Below, in pieces: positions 23,466 through 37,324 of a stretch of 64,000 nucleotides of DNA (positions are counted from its first letter, which is position 1; every line of letters begins with the position of its first letter). The notes beneath the pieces were generated by a model that was not told the DNA's origin, did not search any database, and worked only from the letters and a program-made list of their open reading frames with translations. The DNA comes from Emydura subglobosa. Taxonomy: Eukaryota; Chordata; Testudines; Chelidae. Where the stretch lies: NCBI GenBank assembly GCA_007922225.1, contig ML679956.1:12435049-12499048 (forward strand), written 5' to 3'. The position numbers and the translations under genes are program-made.

Positions 23466-26400
23466 ACTCCTGAGAATCAAAGAGATAAATCCATGTACAG
23501 TGGCTGAAACTTCCTCTTGTTGCCTTTTGTCAACTTCCCATATTCTGTCTCTCTTCTTAAAAAAAAAAAAAAATCATTGAGTATAACTCTATAGATACAA
23601 AGAAGTCTCTTAAAATATATAGCACAATACTCTACAAAATACAAAAATATTTCTACAATTAATAATCCATACATGAGGATAATTATATTGCTAGTCAAGA
23701 TAATGGAGAATTCACTGACACAGCATTGTCTTTCTATTAGACTTGAATTTTCCTGTAAAGTTTGACTCAATGACGTGACAGGAAGGTATTGTAAGTGACA
23801 CTGGTGTAAGTGAACATGTTCATGATTCTTAAAAAGGATCCTTTGGGCAACTGTGTTCCTGTGAGCCAATGATACTGATGAAGGTATAGATACCTCCAGC
23901 CCCAGACCTTTCTATTGACCTCAACATACCATCATTTATCGGAAGGAAAGAGACACTTAACTCTTCTGGCCAACTTCAGTTGAATTAAAGTGAATTAATC
24001 CGTAGGCCGATTTCCTCCTGCATCCCTGCACCCTCTCAATCTAAGAAATTAATATTTTCTGGAGGTGTCATATAAAGAACAACTAAATTGGGAAAAATGG
24101 AAGAGGGAAAATGTCAATATGTAAGAATATAGGCGAGGTCTGCTATCTTGCTCTATTCACATAATTTGTCTCAGGAGATTTGACTTTTTTTAGCCATTTT
24201 CCAGATTTTTCCATTTCAAAATGGACATATATTTTAAATAATATTTGAAGTATTTTTGTGACACTTTAATTATTAGCAAAATACTGCATAATTTGAATCT
24301 TTAAATAGAATGACAAATGTAGAGTCGGCCCAGAATACTAAGATTACTTTTGAGATACATAAATTCTTTTAAAATATTTAAGTAAAAGTTGCAATAATTA
24401 AGGTAAGTTAGTTACAAAATTTAAACTCCAGTGAGCAGATCACATAACCATTTAACTTTGATATATATGTATTGCTTTGTCTTTCCTCCCAGGTATACTT
24501 TTTAATATTGCATTTTGATTTTTTTGTTGATTGGTTTTCCTTTTTTCTTTATCACTGCTACCTCTATTCCTCCAGGAACCAATAGGTTATTGGTAAGTAT
24601 ATCAATTAAATCAGATTTTACAAAGTTTTGTCCTAGTGAGGAATTTTTACCCTTCCTTACTTTGCTGGAAACTTTGTAGACTACAGACAATAGTCTGTTA
24701 ACTGTGCTTTCTCAGGTCTCCATTATGGCCTTGTTTGTTTAGTAGAATGATGATAATAGTATTCAAGCTCTCTGAGATACTTTGTCTTCTGCATGCTGTT
24801 AAGTGGCATCCATTTCTGTATGATCCACTAGGATGCTGCCTTCTGGAGCTTGCTCTTTTGTCTCCGTCTGCTCTGTTTTTCTTAAGCGTGATGTCTTTGT
24901 CTACCCCATTTGTTTTTGTTCCAACTTTATACATGTTTTGATCAGTCTGCTCATAAGATTCCTCAGCTTTTGGGAGGATGTTTTATGTATAAAAGACTTA
25001 ATTGTTCTTGTTAACTGTCACTCAGGTCTTGTCATTTTATGTCTTCTTTTCTTTGACTCTTCCATTAAGGAGACTGTCTCAGCATGGTGTTCTCAGCCTT
25101 CCCTCCTGTTGTCATGCTTCATATAATCTTCATCTTATTCATTGTTGTCTTGTACAGTATTAAATCTTCAAGATATTTAAATCTATACTTTCTGTTAAAA
25201 CAGGACTTCATTTGATTTGGGTCAGTTCTTTCCATCCTTCCTCTTAACTAAATGAAATAACATGACATTAACTTTCAACTGAATTAAAAAAAAAAAAAAA
25301 AATCCACACAACTTTTGATGCTGCATTAATTTTACTTTGGTAAAATAATTTATATTAAACCCATATTACATTGATATTAAATATTTGAAAAAAAAAAACA
25401 TCTTTTTAATTTACATGCAACTTTTCAATGATGTGAGACTAGCCCATCCTTTTGCTCAACGGCCATTTTTGTGCACATTTTGGTATGCTGCCATTAAAAC
25501 TGTCAAATCTAGTGATTACGAGAATTGTGAATGAAAGTAACAATTTGGCATAAGATGCTCCAGAGCTGTATAATTGTTTTTAGATTGTAAGCTCAGGGAT
25601 GATGCTGTTTTATTTTGTATAGGACTAAGCATGCTCTCACGGAAACTCACTTTAACTTTTCTGTGCCTCAGTGTATGTTCCTTTACAATGGGAATAATTC
25701 TAGCTTCACTGGGAGTGCTCAGTCTTAATTTACTTTTAAAAAACAAGAATCTTAAATAACTTTTCAAGGTCCTATAGTCCTGCAATGGATTAAACAAAAT
25801 GTTTTTAGCGACAAAACAGTATTTCAACCACATGTGACTTCGTGCTAGAAAGGTACATTGCTAGTATATCCAAAACACCCCCATGGTTTATCTGTTTAAG
25901 TATAATGTACTCATTGATAATACTTAAAAATGTTAACTCACATGCAGGTACTTGTTGAAATACAGTTCACAATGTCAAATCTATTAACTGTTCTGACTCC
26001 TCTGCCTTTGCATCCATGCAGCTATCCAGGAGTGGAATTATGAAGCAGCACTGCATTGCTGAGATTTTCTGTTTAGTTTGGCTTTGTAATAGCATAATAG
26101 TAGCAATTCACTGCTCAAATCTTCCATTTATCTTTTCTAGGATTTCTTTTTTTTCTGTTAAATATCTCGTAGGAATTAGATTTGTCTACAGTCTTTCCAT
26201 TTAAATATTATTTCTTACAGGTAAGAAAAATAATTTCTTGGACTGTAATGTTTGTTGCTTTCTAAGAAGTTTGAGACTTAATATAGTGATAAAACACTAT
26301 AGAAAGGTATATTTAATTGAAAATACTGTCGTTATTTGAAGTCTGAACATATTAGAAAACAAACATCATGTGTATAGTCTTCCAGTTTCAGGGCCCCTCT

Positions 26401-29400
26401 CCTGTGGGTCCTAGTGGCTACAGAAGAGTGCCTGAAGTTGGTCCAGAAGCTGTGCACTCTGGTAGTTCTTGCCCCTCTCCCTCCTCCCTTTGCAGAGAGG
26501 GAGTGTGGCTGCTCAGTAGAACAAAGCCGGCTCTGCAAGCAGGAGGAATGACAAGTTACAGCCCAGGGAGGCAGACAACCTTTACTGACAGCCTAGGAAA
26601 GGAGCTAATTTACGACCTCCACCTCCCAGCACTATCTTGTGGAGAGGAGGATGGAGAAGAAACCCCTTAGGTGCTACAGAGCTTTGGAGGCAATGCTGCT
26701 GCCCTAGGGGAGATGGAATAATCTGAGATAGAGTCAGAGGAGGGATGGCTAATGAGCCTGATGGAGAGGGAGAATTGATAGACTTAATGGTGTGAGGTGG
26801 AACTGATAAGTTAGATGGAGGGGAGAAATTTATACAAATGAGGTGATATTTATCAAATATGCATGTAAGGACATTATTTCTTTTGCATAAAATCTCCAGA
26901 TTGCCAAATGTAGACTTAAGAAGTTTATGGCACCACAAACTAGTGCAAGGACTAACTGTTTGCCATGCCAAAATACACTACAAGTCATAGCCCATCTCTC
27001 TGGCACCTGCTGATTGGGCCCAAAGAACACAGTCTCCTGCTGGCTGAACTCTGTGCCCCCAATTAATGCTGCCTATCACCACACCTCTCCATAGAACCCT
27101 CTGATGGGGTGGCAGGAAACTCCATTGATGCACAGAACCCTCTGTTGGGGCAGCAGAGTAGGTTCAGCAGGGTCTTCCTTCCACATACAACATTAGGTTA
27201 TCACCTTGAAGGCCTCTGCTGCAGGGGGTGACTCTCTTGAAGTGCCCATGCTTCTAAATGTGGTGCATAGACCTTACTCCCATCCCCCATACAACTCCCC
27301 TGCCCCCCCCAAAAACAGCTGTGATAGCACTAGAGTGGTCTCCCTGCCTTGTTTTGCACTTGGTTCAAGGATTAAGGACATTAAACTTTTATTTAAAAAA
27401 GAAGAATTAAGTCTGCAGAAGTTGATGGCACTCACAAGTAGACATTTTTCTTAGGTCCTGGGAAAACGGGTGAGTGAATTTGTCAAGCCCTGTTTGAAAG
27501 TATATTTCTTATTCATGTTGGGCTAGAAGTTCTGAAATAATTTGTTCGCTGTTTTTTACAAAAAAGGAGAAGTCCTGTGTTTGGGTTACTGAGAGTATAA
27601 AAATACAAAACCCAAGGAGACTAATTCTGTCGACTCTTTATTTGCTTTATAAATGGTTCTAGTTATTTTATAGGATGATCCTTTCCCTGAGAAGCTTGTG
27701 CTCTGTGTGTATGTGTGAGGTAATATACAAAGGTGGAAGTTAAAGGATGAAGTAGCGACTCGCGAGTAAACATTGTTTTCATCATAAATCTTGTCATTCT
27801 AAAAGTTTATAGCATCTTTAGGAAAGGAGACATAGAAGATATTGGTCCCGAAAGTGTTCTGCCTTTAATGCAGGTTAATCTGGAAGATTGTCTTCACTTC
27901 CAGAGCTGAGAGAGTATCTGTGTTGGTGATGGGTTTTTTTTGTTTTTGTTTTTTGTTTTTGTAGATGCTTGTATTGGACAAAACTTTTTGGACATTTTTT
28001 TAATTGGACCAAAATCTTGCAAAGCTGTTCCTCAGATCACAGTTTTCCTCATTTTAAGATATAAAACTATCTAAAAAATTTAGAAAATTTTCCAGAGCTC
28101 TCTCCTCCCTACAGATTTTTCTCTTGTTTGCAAGTCCTTTTGTTCTCAATAGCTATTTTTACTTTTCTTCAGTTTCTAAAAATATGAAGCTGTCAAAGAA
28201 AACCACTAGTACATTATTTTGGCAATAGGTCATAAGGCGTCATGACCAAACTTACACAGCCAATATAAGAAATTGTTTCACTATATAAAAAAAGTCTTGT
28301 TTGCTCCATTTCTTTCCATTTTCCTTTCACTCTAGTTTTTCTTTACTTTCACTGTCTGCTCTGGCGTCTCTATTATGCTATCTTTTAGCATTTGCTATTG
28401 ATGACTCCACTTTCCCCAGTTAACAAAAGGAGAAGATTAAAGAATTTTATGTAGCAAGACTTCTTTCTTTCACAAATATTAACTTAGTTTATGATGTACT
28501 CTCTAAACGAGTTCCTCTAGTTGCTGGTTTAGTAGCTTTTTCTAGCTTTATTTAAAACTTTTTTTTTAGGTAGGGGTGTTATTTGACTCTTCTTTATAAT
28601 TGTTCTCTTTTCTCTTGAGTGCTGTGGAAGTTTTGAATAAGGAAATGCAGGAGAAAAGGCTGCAACTAGATAGCTTGATCCTCAGCTGTGCTGAGTTCAT
28701 ACTTGGCTGGGGGGGGGGGGGGGGGGGGAGGTGGATGAAGCAATTAATCCATGGGCCAGACTAGTCTCTTGTACAAGTTAAAGCAGCTACTGCGATTTGA
28801 ACATGTCCTTGCTAATCTCCCATCCCACTCCCTAAGTGGGAAAGGTAGTGCTGACTACAGTGCCTTTATACCAATAGGGGATTCCCCTACAAATGGACTC
28901 CCCAGATTCACATTTTAGATGACTTTAAGGCCTCTTTGCCACTCTGAGCTGAAGATCTGTCCCTACAGTTAAAATTTTTTGTTGGCTACTACAGCCCTGT
29001 CTTCTATATATGATTTTCATTTTCTTGAAAGGCACAAAATAAAGGGGAAAACTAGGACATTGGCACAAAAATCTACTTAATGGAAGGACTAAGCATCATC
29101 TGGTCATATTTCAGTTCCTAGAAAATTTTTATAACAATACTTTTGCTGTGGAACCTCAGCATGATCTTCCATAGTTTCTCTGATTTTTCTCTCCCTTTTC
29201 TGAAATCTTAAAGAGATGATTCACTTCCACCTGCTTAACCTTTAAGAATCTTTCTGGTTGATGCTATGTCCTCTAGTTGGATTAGAGAGCTGGTTGTACA
29301 AGGGTACAGAAAACTGGCAACAGCTTTTACCTGGGGAGTCCCCCGGAGGCCTGGTGCTAGTGTATTCTCTTCCACACCCCATACAGCTTCTGGTGTAGGG

Positions 29401-31459
29401 GAATTGACAGGAGCATGCTGTTCTCTGACAATCCCCAGGTGTCAGATTGTTCTTTGGGACCATAATGATATTCCTTTGTTCTTTTGACTCCCTTATGACT
29501 CTTTTAAGAATAACTATAAACTCAACTTTGTGAGTTCTTCTATGTTCTGAATAAATTTAAACAGGTTTGTATCCACTTTAAGGTTAGGTGAAGGATGGTT
29601 ACAGGGGGAGGAATTAGAAACCTTGTTAAGAGTATGTTTTCACAAACAATTAAGATTTGAAGAGGTGCAGTTCGGTGTGTGTTACAGATGAATTTATACT
29701 GTATCTTCCCTTTAGTTTTGTTGTTTGGATCTTTTGGGGGAATTTATTTATCCAAATGGTTCTGTTGCAGCATCTAACTTTCACTGAAAATCAGCTTGTT
29801 TGTTTAATTTTACAAAATAGTTGACTAGAGCAAAGAAGTCAAGTGACTTGCCCAAGGTGTCTGGTTCAGCAAGAATTAGAATTAGTTCATTTGATCCTCC
29901 TAGTTCACTGTCCTTTTAATAATAATTGATCCACTCTACAGCTAAATGTAAATTCATTATACTCAAAGAATTTGGCTTTCACATCAAGACAACAGACAAT
30001 ATTTGGGTGATGTTTTTGCAAATCTTTTATTTTTGATTAGTAGTCATAATTCCAGATTGTATGCACCATTAATAATCTAAATGCTGAAGAACAAGCACAA
30101 GTAAGGTCTTTCTACAGCTGTTTTTTCAAACTTTTAATTTTATTACAAGAATATACAATGCTTTTCTTTTCAAAGACTTTTTGAAATCTGAGCAAAGTTA
30201 GCATTATCTGTGTAGTGATATCAAAGGGATATGAAATATTTATGATGGGGGAAATCTGTTTGTTTTGAAATAAGTGATTGTTTCTCATACATTTTTAAAT
30301 TGGCCTGAGATCCATGGTGTTATGGCAGACTTGGTCTGTTATAGGTGTATTCTCATCAGATTGAGACATAGGTGATCCTTCTGTGTTTGTTCATGACCTT
30401 TTGTCCAGTGTGAACAATACTAACAACACTTTACAACCATTTTATGCAGCTGTAACATTTCCTTAATACCTCTTTTGAAAGATGTACATTTGTGGCACCA
30501 GTCACTGTGCTGCCTGAGTGCAAATTTCATGTATTTTTTCCCCTTTGTTCACCCCCACAAAAATAGATATTCCAGTGAAAATGTTAAATGCTCCAACAAA
30601 ATATGTAGTGGTCCAAGATTTTTTGTAACGTTTCCATCTAAAGGCATCCAGATGGTGGAACTTCATTTACTTCACCTCCACCCCTCAAAAAGCCCCCTCT
30701 CACACTGGAACAATTTGAATGGTGCATGGTGAAGCTGTATAAACTGGCAGCAAAGCATAGCAGATTCAGAAGGATGCTGCTGGAAGGCTGAAGTTGGCAG
30801 AGTGATGTGTAGTACCTACACAGCAACTCAGCAGCAATGAAGGGATAATAATCAAAATTTCAAGAAGTGTTTAAGATGTAACAACTGTCAAAACCTGCCT
30901 GCAGAGCTGTGCAAGGTGACATTTCCTCAATGTGTGAATAGTCGTCAGAAAAACTGATGGAAAGCTGCATATCTAAGAGAACAAATAAAACAGTTTGGCT
31001 TTTCATAGATGGATTTTATTTTATATTTATTTATTTTGAAGACTTAACATGCATAAATAGATGTATTGATTTATTAGTGTTTTAAAACAGTTTGTGCTGT
31101 TTTTAGTCAGCTCTGGTTCTTAGTCAGAAGCTTAAACTGATTTTCATTGTTGTTCTGTGTCTTTGCTTCTGTACTTTTCCAGGCTCAGACTTTACTTTCC
31201 CCAGAATGCTATTATGTAAAACAATTTAAACTTTCAAAATCAAATTGTAAGGGCGGAAGCATTTGGCTGAGGACCTCTTGCTGTGTTTCTTTTTGAGGCT
31301 TGTGTTTGTGGCAGTCTAACATCTACTGTTTCTGTTAGGCGATTAGAACAAGATCTAGATTTGGTACCATTTTCTGTTGTGCAGAATTTTGTCCTGAAAT
31401 GAAAGAAGGATCTCCTGGTTTACCTTGTGTCTCAGACAGTGGTCTCTTCACTGTATTGG
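23466..31459. other. Intronic stretch with few recognisable features
   Basis: Mostly AT-rich sequence without genes. A MIR/L2-like piece is likely near 25575-25720 (TTAGATTGTAAGCTCAGGGA, TTCTGTGCCTCAGTGTATG). A GC-richer patch at 26385-26660 carries a 100-codon open frame without recognisable domain. Around 27090-27160 AGAACCCTCTG.TGGGG is duplicated. A-runs lie at 23558-23572 and 25286-25302. Confidence 0.45.
28709..28728 (+). repeat. Homopolymer of 20 G
   Basis: Twenty consecutive G residues. Such runs fold as G-quadruplexes and are also prone to sequencing or assembly length error. Confidence 0.9.
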
Positions 31460-31650
31460 GAGGAAGGGACCCCCTTGGACTGGTACTGTAGTGATTTGGC
31501 TTCAATACCTGACTCCCATAGAGTTTCTGTGTGTGACCTTGGCAAGTTGCCTAACATGGAGGTGATGATACTTACCGCCTCACAAGGGAGTTGTAAGGAT
31601 AAATGTATTCAAGTTTGTGAGGCACTCCGATAGTATGGTGGGGGGGCCAT
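31460..31650 (+). repeat. MIR-type SINE
   Basis: GACTGGTACTGTAGTGATTT, GACTCCCATAGAGTTTCTGT, TGTGACCTTGGCAAGTTGCC, ATGATACTTACCGCCTCACA and GGGAGTTGTAAGGATAAATG appear in MIR order. Confidence 0.65.
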
Positions 31651-34600
31651 ATATGTGCTTACATAAATATGTGTAATAGCTGTGGGTTTTTTCTTATTTG
31701 CTTAGGGATATTTAATTGTTAATTTTTTAAGCTTTATTTAAAATTAATCCCAAGCCTTTCTGTAACTTAATTTTAACAATGTGATTCTTTTGTGGTTGCC
31801 ACCGAGCAGCTTTGTGTACTCTTAATGAATTTGATATCACTTTAACTGATTTTTTCCTCATATATGTTGCCTTGATGCATCTGTATTTTCATTGTTGACG
31901 ACAGTTTATCTACTAAACAAGAAGGACTTGCTACTGTATTAGAGAGCAGGCCAGTCTGAATCTTCCTTTGGTTGCTTCATTGACAATGACTTTAGGCATC
32001 TGAAACTCTCTTATGGTAATTGGTTATTGGAATTTTTCCTTGAGCTGGTGATAAAAACAAACACTGGCCATAAATTCTATTCTTGGGTCTGCCTTGCAAT
32101 AGCACAGAAGATGTTTTGTTCTCTCAGAAAAGTTATTTATAATACATTGTGAGTTACTGAAGGACTGTTTTCTAAGTAGTTCTTTTACAAACCCCCCCTT
32201 TTTTGTTTAGTGCATTCAGTACTATTCAAACTATAGTTGTTGATAAAGCAAGTAGTCTTTTTCCCTTTAAATACTTCTTTAAAAAAAATAGCTAATTCAA
32301 AACGAGGCTCTAAATTTTCTAGTGGAAAGGGTGAGTCTTTTGCAGTGGCAGGAGTCAATAGCTAGATTGGAGAGACACCCCTCCCTTAAAAATCTCTGTT
32401 GCAGTAGCTTCTGTCAGCTGCTTCATTCTGCCGGTTACAATGAGGAAGAGGTGAATGGGGATATTGGTCAAATCTTTTAATTCCTTGCTGATGCTCATTC
32501 TCTGTTGCAGCATAAAGTGATGAGCACCATAGGCTTTATTTCAACTATTATTGCAGCTATTATTGGATTGATAGTCAAAGAGTTTAATTCTAAAATGTAG
32601 ATCTTAGGAATTGTTTCTTCCCTATACTCCCATCTCTCCTTCATTTATAGTCTGGGATTCCTTTCTAATTAATTTCTCTTCCACTGGTGATCAAATAAGA
32701 TTGCCTGCTCCTATATGCTCCTCCTTAATTATTTGAATATGTCAAAACTGGGGTAAAAGCAACTTAAAGTAGAAACCTGTTAAATTGTTTCTCATACATG
32801 CTATTGGATCTGTCAAATGAACTCCAGTGGTCCATGTAAAAAATTAAATATTAGGAAGGCTTTGGTGTAAAAACATTTGGTATAAAATTATAGGTTTTGT
32901 GCTGAATAATTTTTATCATCCTTTCTGAACTAATGAAGGTATAGGTGGATAATACCCATATCTATAAGTACAGTATTGCTTAAGGTTATCACTAGCAACG
33001 AGAGGCCCCAGAGGAAGAAGAGATAAAAAGGTTAAGGATTGCTTTTGGAACCTTGCTGTAGAAAGAAGGGTGAAGTGATTGTTTTATAAGAGGGTTGTTT
33101 GCAGCTGTTTTGAACATAAGATAGGCAGTAAACTGACATTAACTGACCAGCTTGCCGAGCCTTTTATTTGACCATGGTTAAATATTGTCAGATATTGCAG
33201 CAAGAATGCCATGATGTAAGCTGTGACCTACCTTTTTGATTGCATCATGGTGCTTTCTGTTAGCAAGCCTAATGCCATCTCTGGGGAAAAAGGTGAAATA
33301 ATTGAAAGTTGAGCATCTTGTTTGAATGGAATCTTCTAGAACAAACTGTATGTTTGTCTTTATTTGTATAAAATGCCAGCAACGTACATGGCAGTTTACA
33401 AAGCAGATCAAACAAGTTTATACGCAGTCCCTATCCTGAAGAACTTGCAATCTAAACTGTTTACACAAACCATACATAAATTAACTCAGAAAGGAGTGGA
33501 GGAGGAGGAAGAGGGCTCATGATCTTCCTCCCCCAACACAAAGAAAAGCACAGCCATTAAGCTGCTTGAAGAGTTGGTCTGTTGCCTGCTTAGCAAAAGT
33601 GCATTTAAAAATGACTTTTTCTTTTATGGTTGCTATGTGTTTGGTTTATTTCTGTTTTAATTTATATATTCTATTTTAACTATTCAGTCTTGAATACTGT
33701 TCACACTGAACTGCTAACTTAACATTGCTAAAAAGTAACAATTTTTCATTTTTAAAACTTCATTTGTTTAATGTTTTTCTGAGTTATTTAAAATCAATCA
33801 AGTAACTTTTTGTAATTAAGCGTAAGTATCTATTTAAGGCTAAACTGACCATGAAGTCTTACCCTTCAGTGTTCCCGTTACTGTTCTAATAGGTGAGTGC
33901 TTTAAAATCTTTGACCATTTTTGACAATATTTGGTAGTTATATTTTGGACCAGTCAAATGCCCAACCCGAACATGAGGCAGGATAAAAATTCATTATGGA
34001 GGGGGAATTTGACAAATGGATCTGGGAATAGACTCAGAAAATGAGAAAAAAATTGATTTTTTTAGGTAGTTGTTTTAGGGGATGATACCCCAACACAGAG
34101 CGGAGTATTGTTTTGATGGAGGTGAATTTTTAATTGAGGAAGTGATTGCTAGTAACAAAACAGGGTCAGATAATGAGAAATAGATTTCAGATGTGAAGAC
34201 AAGGATGGATAGGAATTTGGTATGGTTTGGAGAATTGAGATTTTAAGCATAATGTGATCAAGAGGGAGAAAAGTGAGAGGTAAAGTGGTTGGTGAGCTAA
34301 TAGCAATTGGTGTTTGAAGTTATCGGTTGAGATTAGGAGAGTTTGAAAGTCAGGGCAAAACCAAAGAAATCCTGGAAAAAGAACACTGTGTTGTCCTGTA
34401 GAAAACAGACAGTTTCAGGTTGGATAGTGGCTGAAGAGCGATCAGCACATATTTATAAATCACTTGGTAGAGAATACTTCCTGTTGTGGAATCACAAGAC
34501 TGAAGAGACTTTACATAGACTGTTCAGTCTTTGGTGTTCTGAATTCATCACACCCATCAATAGTCACTTATTTATCTTCCATGTTAATATCTGCCCTCTG

Positions 34601-34889
34601 TTATCTTGCACCAAAATACTTATAGCTTCTTGTCTGAAGAGGAAATTAACAGCTGGAAAAAATCAATTGTGCAATGTTGGAAGTAAATAATTCTGCTTGA
34701 AAAGTTGAATTCACATTTGTTTGGTGTTTAGCAGATCAAAGCTTGCAGGAATCATTAACTTGAAAGTGTGGCATCAAGTCATTTGACATCCTTGACTGAC
34801 TTTTGTCCGTTATGGATGTTTTAGTTCTAGGAATAGACGTAGGAAGACCACTGAGGGATAAAATTGTAAAAAGCTTGGGAGCAGCCCTT
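31651..34889. other. Intronic stretch without recognisable gene
   Basis: No gene. A fragment near 33370-33460 (AGTCCCTATCCTGAAGAACT, TGCAATCTAAAC) resembles a widespread LINE/SINE 3' module, but I cannot name the family. Confidence 0.45.
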
Positions 34890-35420
34890 CATAAGAACAT
34901 AAGAATGGCAATACTGGGTCAGAACAATGGTCCATCTAACACAGTATCCTGTCTTCCAGCAGTGGCCAATGGCAGATACTTCAGAGAGAATGAACAGAAT
35001 AGGGCAAGTTATAAAGGGATCCATCCTTTGTCAACCAGTCTCAGCTTCTGGCAGTCAGAGGTTTAGGGACACCTAGAGCATGGTGTTGTGTCCCTGAGTA
35101 TCTTGGCTAATAGCCATTGATGAATTTATCCTCCATGAATGTATCCAATTCTTCTTTGAACTCAGTTATACTTTTGGCCTTCATGACATCCCCTGGCAAC
35201 AAGTTGCACAGGTTGACTGTGCGTTGTGTGAAGAAGTACTTGCTTTTATTTGTTTGAAACCTGCTGCCTATTAATTTCATTGGGTGACTCCTAGTTCTTG
35301 TGTTCTGTAAAGGGGTAGATAACACTTCCCTATTCACTTTCCCCATGCCATTCATGATTTTCTATACCTCTGTCATATCCCCTCTGTTTCTTTTCTAAGC
35401 TGAACAATCTCATGTTCAGC
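34890..35420 (-). mobile_element. CR1 LINE 3' end (minus strand)
   Basis: On the minus strand, 35355-35107 encodes the end of a CR1 second ORF ([49 protein letters not shown]), ending at GY-stop. The CR1 3' UTR follows: GGATACTGTGTTAGATGGAC, TTCTGACCCAGTATTGCCAT and a TTCTTATG repeat end at 34890. It is 5'-truncated and decayed. The same 3' end is split by the DIRS element at 49285-55545. Confidence 0.8.
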
Positions 35421-36601
35421 TGGACATGGTGTTAGGAAGATGGAGACTCAGTAGCTAATTGTACATACCTGCATAATTGTTCTCCATGTTAGTTTTTTCT
35501 TCATTTTCCTATTCCTTTTACGCTATTAGCAGAGGATGATTGGTGAAGGCTAGCTTTGAATGTTGTTTTAGGGTCACGTTTTTGCTGTACGTTGTCCAGT
35601 GGTTATACTCATTAACTGTTAGAACTTAAGATCAGCATTTTTTCTTGGAAACTGCTTTTATGCACCAGTGTGAAGCAAACCAATTCCATGATCAAAACCA
35701 GATTTCCTTCAAAGGTGGATTACAAGCCGTGACCAGCCAAACTTAGTCTTCTAGCTAAGAACATTGTCATTGGTAATCACATACATTATAGCAGTACGCA
35801 AAGTGTCATACTCTATTATAGCACTGCATCAGAATCCAGACTATCTAATTATTCCTTACCTGTGTCACCTTGGGCTGTGATCTTACAAATTAAGTTGGGT
35901 CATGCCTGGTTAATATTTCAATGAGAGAAGTCAAATTAAAACACTGTTGCAGGAAGTAATATTAGTGATTCAGTAGGTAAGCTGACACTTCTGAGTTAAT
36001 ATTAAACTTGTGCTGCAGTGTGTGGTATTAGGGGATGCTGTAGTGTTGAAGCTGTAGTCTAGTGGTCCTAATTACTTTTGGTCACTGAAGGTTCCATAAC
36101 ATTCTTTGCAAGATGAAACTGTTAACTCAGAGCTCCTATCCAAATTCAAATTTTAGTGACTACATTCTGTCTACCTTTTAATTCCCATAGCAGTTTTAGT
36201 TGGTTAAGATATTCTCCACCTACCGTGCTGAACTGTTTTTAGAGTTGCTCTGAGTTATTAATCAACTATTGTGTTCCATTTCAGAGATATGTCTATGGTA
36301 GGTGAAGAGGTCCAAATACATTATAGATAAAGTTTAAATACTTTTGGGGCCTAACTTTCAAACAGGGCCTGAGAACATTTTTAAAGACACAATTTTGTGC
36401 CTGCAGGATTTGCATCTGCAAAGCATTGCCAAGAAAAAGCATGCATGAAGTATGAGAACAATATAATAGGGTTAGTTTCACTGAATGCAAACTGTGCATT
36501 CCAAAAATAGTGGTCTGTTTGAACACCCATGTGCTTTGAGATTTTTCAGGATCAAGGGAGCTATATAAACATTTTATTCCTGTTGAATCCATATAAGCTA
36601 C

Positions 36602-36640
36602 TGGTTTGTTTGTTTGTTTGTTTGGGTTTTTTTTGGTGAC
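36602..36640. repeat. (GTTT)n simple repeat and T run
   Basis: GGTTTGTTTGTTTGTTTG followed by a G/T stretch, upstream of the exon 2 acceptor. Confidence 0.8.
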
Positions 36641-36730
36641 TAAATTTTGGATTCAGTACAAATATACAGTTTTCCGTCAGAATAGTTCCTGTCATCAGTT
36701 TTTATATTTGTTTTTTGTTTTTTTTAATAG

Positions 36731-36826
36731 GATTCAAGTGCCCTGTATGTTCAAAGTTTGTATCTTCAGATGAAATGGATGTGCATCTTGTGATGTGTTT
36801 GACGAAGCCAAGGATAACCTACAATG
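36731..36826 (+). CDS. ZNRF2: ZNRF2 exon 2 (zinc finger)
   Basis: After the acceptor (polyT-AATAG) the split Gly codon from exon 1 is completed, and the frame reads FKCPVCSKFVSSDEMDVHLV then MCLTKPRITYN, ending at AATG|GTAAGT in phase 1. The motif C-x2-C-x13-H-x3-C is the ZNRF-type zinc finger that precedes the RING-H2 finger. 96 bp with both splice sites canonical and phases consistent with exon 1. The only notable difference from the mammalian form is a conservative Leu-to-Val in EMDVHL. The RING exons are not in the window. Confidence 0.95.
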
Positions 36827-36954
36827 GTAAGTAAGAAGTAACCCTATACTTATTCTTCATTTTAACTGTTAACTAGGATAAACATTCTTTTATTTTAACT
36901 ATTGAAAAGCTCTTCTGATCTTATGTGTTTATATACATTAATTAGACGTGAATA

Positions 36955-37090
36955 GCAGTGTAGTTGTAGCTATGTTGGTTCCAGGATATCAGAAAGACAA
37001 GATGGGTGAGGTAATATCTTTTAGTGGACCAACTTCTGTTGGTAAGAGAGACAAGCTTTTGAGCCACACTGAGCTCTTCTTCAGATCATA
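36955..37090 (-). mobile_element. Penelope-tail-type repeat with hammerhead-like core
   Basis: Minus strand: TCTGAAGAAGAGCTCAGTG, GGCTCAAAAGCTTGTC, CAGAAGTTGGTCCACTAAAA, GATATTACCTCACCCATC, CTGGAACCAACATAGCTAC. This common turtle repeat parallels the 3' tail of the Penelope-like element at 39938-40065 (same order: CTGANGA-like core, hairpin, AAAGCTT, ... GGCTAC). The core would lie at 37087-37053. Confidence 0.55.
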
Positions 37091-37324
37091 ATTAGACAGT
37101 AATATTGGTATAGTTAATGTTTATAGTGCTGGCTATATTTTTTAAAAATCCCCTTCTTCCCCCCCCAAAAAAACAAAACAAAATCCCAACACTTTTATTT
37201 AGTATTAAGAACATCTCCAGAACCAGTGTTTGTCCATTAAAACTGAAACAAAGTCCCAAGGAGTCAAAACTTGCCTCTTCAGCAGTGCAGCTGTTTCACT
37301 TAATGACAGGCACTCAGATGTTGC

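Larger units (their letters stand above)
417..36730 (+). other. ZNRF2: ZNRF2 intron 1
   Basis: The intron is bounded by donor GTAAAG at 417 and by acceptor TTTTTTTTAATAG ending at 36730 after a long T-rich tract. It is phase 1 on both sides. It contains the repeats listed separately and otherwise no coding sequence that I can support. Confidence 0.85.

Noticed and set aside
23477..23869. 130-codon minus-strand frame
   Set aside because: Includes a poly-Phe stretch from an A run and hydrophobic AT-rich codons; no family resemblance.
26368..26670. 100-codon frame in a GC-richer patch
   Set aside because: Begins inside AT-rich intron, no domain, no splice context; treated as chance or repeat sequence.
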